Below, one piece after another: positions 61,474-64,000 of a stretch of DNA of 64,000 nucleotides (position 1 is its first letter; every line of letters begins with the position of its first letter). The notes beneath the pieces were generated by a model. It had not been told where the DNA came from. It did not search any database and saw nothing but the letters and a program-made list of their open reading frames with translations. The stretch covers positions 868,001 to 932,000 of the forward strand of contig NZ_CP162005.1 in NCBI RefSeq assembly GCF_040822065.1, given 5' to 3'. Both the position numbers and the translations under genes were made by a program. The stretch is from Pedobacter sp. WC2423. GTDB lineage: Bacteria; Bacteroidota; Bacteroidia; Sphingobacteriales; Sphingobacteriaceae.

Positions 61474-64000
61474 ATGTATAAAATTTATACTAAGAAAGAT
61501 GGTGTGCTTAATCGGCACATCAGTAAATTATTGCTAATTATGCGATTAACTACTTTGATCTTAATAGCAACCATAATGCAGTTGAGTGCTACTGGCTATA
61601 GCCAGCGCATTTCTCTCAACATTAAGAATGCGCCATTAAACAATGTCATTAAAGAAATAAGCAGGCAAAGCGGCTACGAGTTTTTTTATAATAATGATTT
61701 GATTGAGAAAACCAGCCCAATTACAATTAATATAAGGAATTCATCTTTAGAAGAAGCATTAATTAAATGCTTCATTAATCAGCCTTTCACATTTGAAATC
61801 CGTAATAAAGCGGTTTCTTTAAAACCTAAAAGCCCATCAATTATTAAAAGCTTAAATAAAGCACTGTCTGAATTGTTTACTGAAATTGATATCAGGGGAC
61901 ATGTCGTTGATAATAACAATTTGCCTTTAGTTGGGACAACAGTTAAAGTGTTAAATAGCAATAAAGCAGTTTTAACGAATAATGAAGGGTATTTTGAATT
62001 ATTAAATGTTGATGAAAAAGCAATTTTAATTGTAAGTTATATTGGCTACAAATCACAGCAGATACCAGCCCAGCAATCTGGGCCTTTAATTATTAAACTT
62101 GAACTTCAACCCTCAGACCTTGAAGGTGTAGAAATTGTGAGTACAGGATACCAAACTTTACCAAAAGAACGTACAACTGGTTCATTTGAAAAGATAGACA
62201 ATAATTTATTTAATCGCGTAACAGGAACCACTGTCACATCAAGATTACTTGGAACTGTTGCAGGGGTGTATTTTAATAATAGATCGGCAACATCTCCAAC
62301 TGGTGATGCGATATCAATAAGGGGAATAAGTTCACTAAATAATAATACCATTCTTACCAGGCCGCTGGTAGTATTGGATAATATCCCTTATGAAGGAGAT
62401 CTATCTAATTTGAACCCAAATGATGTTGAAAATATCACAATTCTTAAAGATGCTGCTGCTGCTTCTATCTGGGGAACACGAGCTGGTAATGGTGTAATCG
62501 TAATAACTACAAAAAAAGGCGCATATGATAAACCTCTATCTATATCATTCAATGGAAATGTCACTATTTCAGAAAAGCCAGATTTATTTTACCTGCCTCA
62601 AATAAGTAGTTCAGATGCCATTGATGTTGAGAGGTTTTTATTTGCCAATCAGTATTATGATAACAAATTAACAACCACCAGTCCTTATCCTCCATTTTTA
62701 ACCCCCGTAGTTGAACTATTAGCAAAGCAACGTGAACTGCCTTTATCAGATACAGAAGGAAGAGCACTGATAGATAATCAGATTAATGCCTTTCGTCAGT
62801 ATGATGTACGTAACGATTATCTAAAATATATGTATAGGGACGCTATAAACCAACAGTATTCACTTAACATAAATGGTGGTAGTAAACAAGTTACCTATAT
62901 GTTATCTGCAGGGTATGACCGAAACTTAAATAGTTTAGTAACTTCTACTTATAATAGAACATCCTTCCGATCTAATGTCACTTTTAAACCAATTAAACAG
63001 CTTGATATTCAAACCAGTTTTTTATACACAAGAACAAAAGACGTAAATTCTGACGAGGCAGCTGCTGGCGCGACATCATATGATCCTGGATTGTTCTACC
63101 CTTATGCTCGTTTGGCTGACGGCTCCGGCAACCATCTCGCGCCTGGCATGATCTATAATCCGACTTATCTTGACAACTTAAGTAAGGATTCCCGACTGGT
63201 TGACTGGAGATTTAAGCCTTTGGATGATCTTCATAAAACTGTCTTTACTGGAAATTCACAGGATATCCTATTCAACCTTGGCGTTACATACAATTTAAAT
63301 TCAATACTGTCAGCAGACATCAAATATCAATATCAGCAAACTAATACAGATTCCAAAACATTGTACGACAAAGATTCCTACTATGTACGGAATCTGGTAA
63401 ACACCTATACTGATCCAATTACCTTTGAGCGGGCTATTCCTTCTGGTGCAATAAATATTCCAAGGGAATCAATATTTAAAGCCCAAACTATCCGTGCACA
63501 GGTCAATGGGCACAAAATCTGGAATAATAAACATGAACTTAATGCAATTGCTGGTGCCGAAGCTCGAAAAAATTATGGATTGACAACAATTCAAAATACA
63601 TTATATGGTTTTGATCCTAATACCAATTCTTTTTTAAATGTAGACTACAAGAACCCTGTCCAAACTTATTATGGAGGAACAGAATTAATACCTAACCAGC
63701 CATCAATAAATGATAATAACAATAGATTCACTTCTTTATTTTTCAACTCAGCATACACGTATAATAATCGTTATTCAATATCTGCAAGTGTTCGTAAAGA
63801 TGCTTCAAATGTGTTTGGAGATAATGCCAATAAACGAGGGTCTCCTTTATGGTCTGGAGGTGCAAGTTGGGATATATCTAAAGAGAACTTTTATAGATTT
63901 GAATTCATACCTAATTTGAAACTTAGGGGAACATATGGCTATAGCGGAAACGTTGTAACTGGAGTTCCTGCGTATGCAGTTGTCACTTATCCTGGCAGTA
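61474..64000 (+). CDS. SusC/RagA TonB-dependent receptor with STN domain, 3' end outside window
   Basis: The frame is open from ATG 61474 to the end of the window (842 codons seen; full members exceed 1000). In order: signal peptide (about residues 20-43, ending GYSQ), STN domain (about 45-115: LNNVIKEISRQSGYEFFYNND), a carboxypeptidase-like beta-sandwich (IRGHVVDNNNLPLVGTTV), the plug (ISIRGISSLNNNTILTRPLVVLDNIPY, then DAAAASIWGTRAGNGVIVITT) and the start of the barrel. The STN domain contacts the FecR protein encoded 118 bases upstream, so ligand import controls the sigma factor. A SusD gene would be expected beyond the window edge. Confidence 0.95.
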   Translation, partial: MYKIYTKKDGVLNRHISKLLLIMRLTTLILIATIMQLSATGYSQRISLNIKNAPLNNVIKEISRQSGYEFFYNNDLIEKTSPITINIRNSSLEEALIKCFINQPFTFEIRNKAVSLKPKSPSIIKSLNKALSELFTEIDIRGHVVDNNNLPLVGTTVKVLNSNKAVLTNNEGYFELLNVDEKAILIVSYIGYKSQQIPAQQSGPLIIKLELQPSDLEGVEIVSTGYQTLPKERTTGSFEKIDNNLFNRVTGTTVTSRLLGTVAGVYFNNRSATSPTGDAISIRGISSLNNNTILTRPLVVLDNIPYEGDLSNLNPNDVENITILKDAAAASIWGTRAGNGVIVITTKKGAYDKPLSISFNGNVTISEKPDLFYLPQISSSDAIDVERFLFANQYYDNKLTTTSPYPPFLTPVVELLAKQRELPLSDTEGRALIDNQINAFRQYDVRNDYLKYMYRDAINQQYSLNINGGSKQVTYMLSAGYDRNLNSLVTSTYNRTSFRSNVTFKPIKQLDIQTSFLYTRTKDVNSDEAAAGATSYDPGLFYPYARLADGSGNHLAPGMIYNPTYLDNLSKDSRLVDWRFKPLDDLHKTVFTGNSQDILFNLGVTYNLNSILSADIKYQYQQTNTDSKTLYDKDSYYVRNLVNTYTDPITFERAIPSGAINIPRESIFKAQTIRAQVNGHKIWNNKHELNAIAGAEARKNYGLTTIQNTLYGFDPNTNSFLNVDYKNPVQTYYGGTELIPNQPSINDNNNRFTSLFFNSAYTYNNRYSISASVRKDASNVFGDNANKRGSPLWSGGASWDISKENFYRFEFIPNLKLRGTYGYSGNVVTGVPAYAVVTYPGS

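Overview
The window looks like chromosome from a Sphingobacteriaceae-type Bacteroidota, probably Pedobacter-like. The reasons are the low GC content, a SusC/RagA TonB receptor with an STN domain behind an ECF sigma/FecR pair, DUF6266-type genes, GH76 and GH127 glycosidases, SPII lipoproteins and TAnnTTTG-type promoter elements. This is inference from gene content; no rRNA or intact tRNA gene is present to confirm it.

Left part (1-20.3 kb, mostly ordinary chromosome). A 5'-truncated hybrid histidine kinase is followed by four shorter paralogous GAF-PAS proteins that stop at or before the ATPase domain. A four-helix membrane protein and a nitrilase-fold hydrolase lie among them. Next come an ECF sigma factor with a membrane partner and a secreted alpha/beta hydrolase, then a DKNYY-repeat protein and an unknown membrane protein, then a GH127 glycosidase with a CE1-like esterase, and an OatA-type acyltransferase.

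Middle part (20.3-38.5 kb, accessory). Two DUF6266-type genes are each preceded by an array of in-phase 10-bp repeats. They lead into overlapping genes for a holin-like membrane protein and a CHAP-type peptidoglycan hydrolase. Several decayed copies follow: an IS end, an orphan lipoprotein with a relic of its protease partner, and a chimeric ORF over a hydrolase relic. Then come an IS3 element, a broken zeta-toxin-like module, and a Septu-like PtuA/PtuB defence pair bracketed by two near-identical XRE regulator genes. A two-gene unit of unknown function (435 and 156 aa), a GH76 mannanase, an alpha/beta hydrolase and the N-terminal relic of a tyrosine integrase complete the region.

Island (38.5-52.5 kb). 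It is bracketed by two same-orientation copies of a sequence made of a tRNA-Ser-like 3' end, a terminator and flanking DNA. Inside are a lipoprotein, an IS3-family element with an IS-adjacent truncated duplicate of the two-gene unit, a metzincin-like protease plus lipoprotein pair that looks like toxin and immunity, a HEPN-motif protein, a membrane protein, an IS21 element and a large AAA ATPase.

Right part (53.2-64 kb). The most striking feature is a tightly coupled three-gene operon (53.2-58.4 kb). It encodes an MBL-fold hydrolase, a trypsin-like protease fused to a reverse transcriptase, and an exonuclease-less family A DNA polymerase. I interpret it as a candidate reverse-transcriptase-based defence system of a type I cannot match to a named class. 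The window ends with an ECF sigma factor, a FecR anti-sigma factor and a SusC/RagA receptor that runs off the edge.
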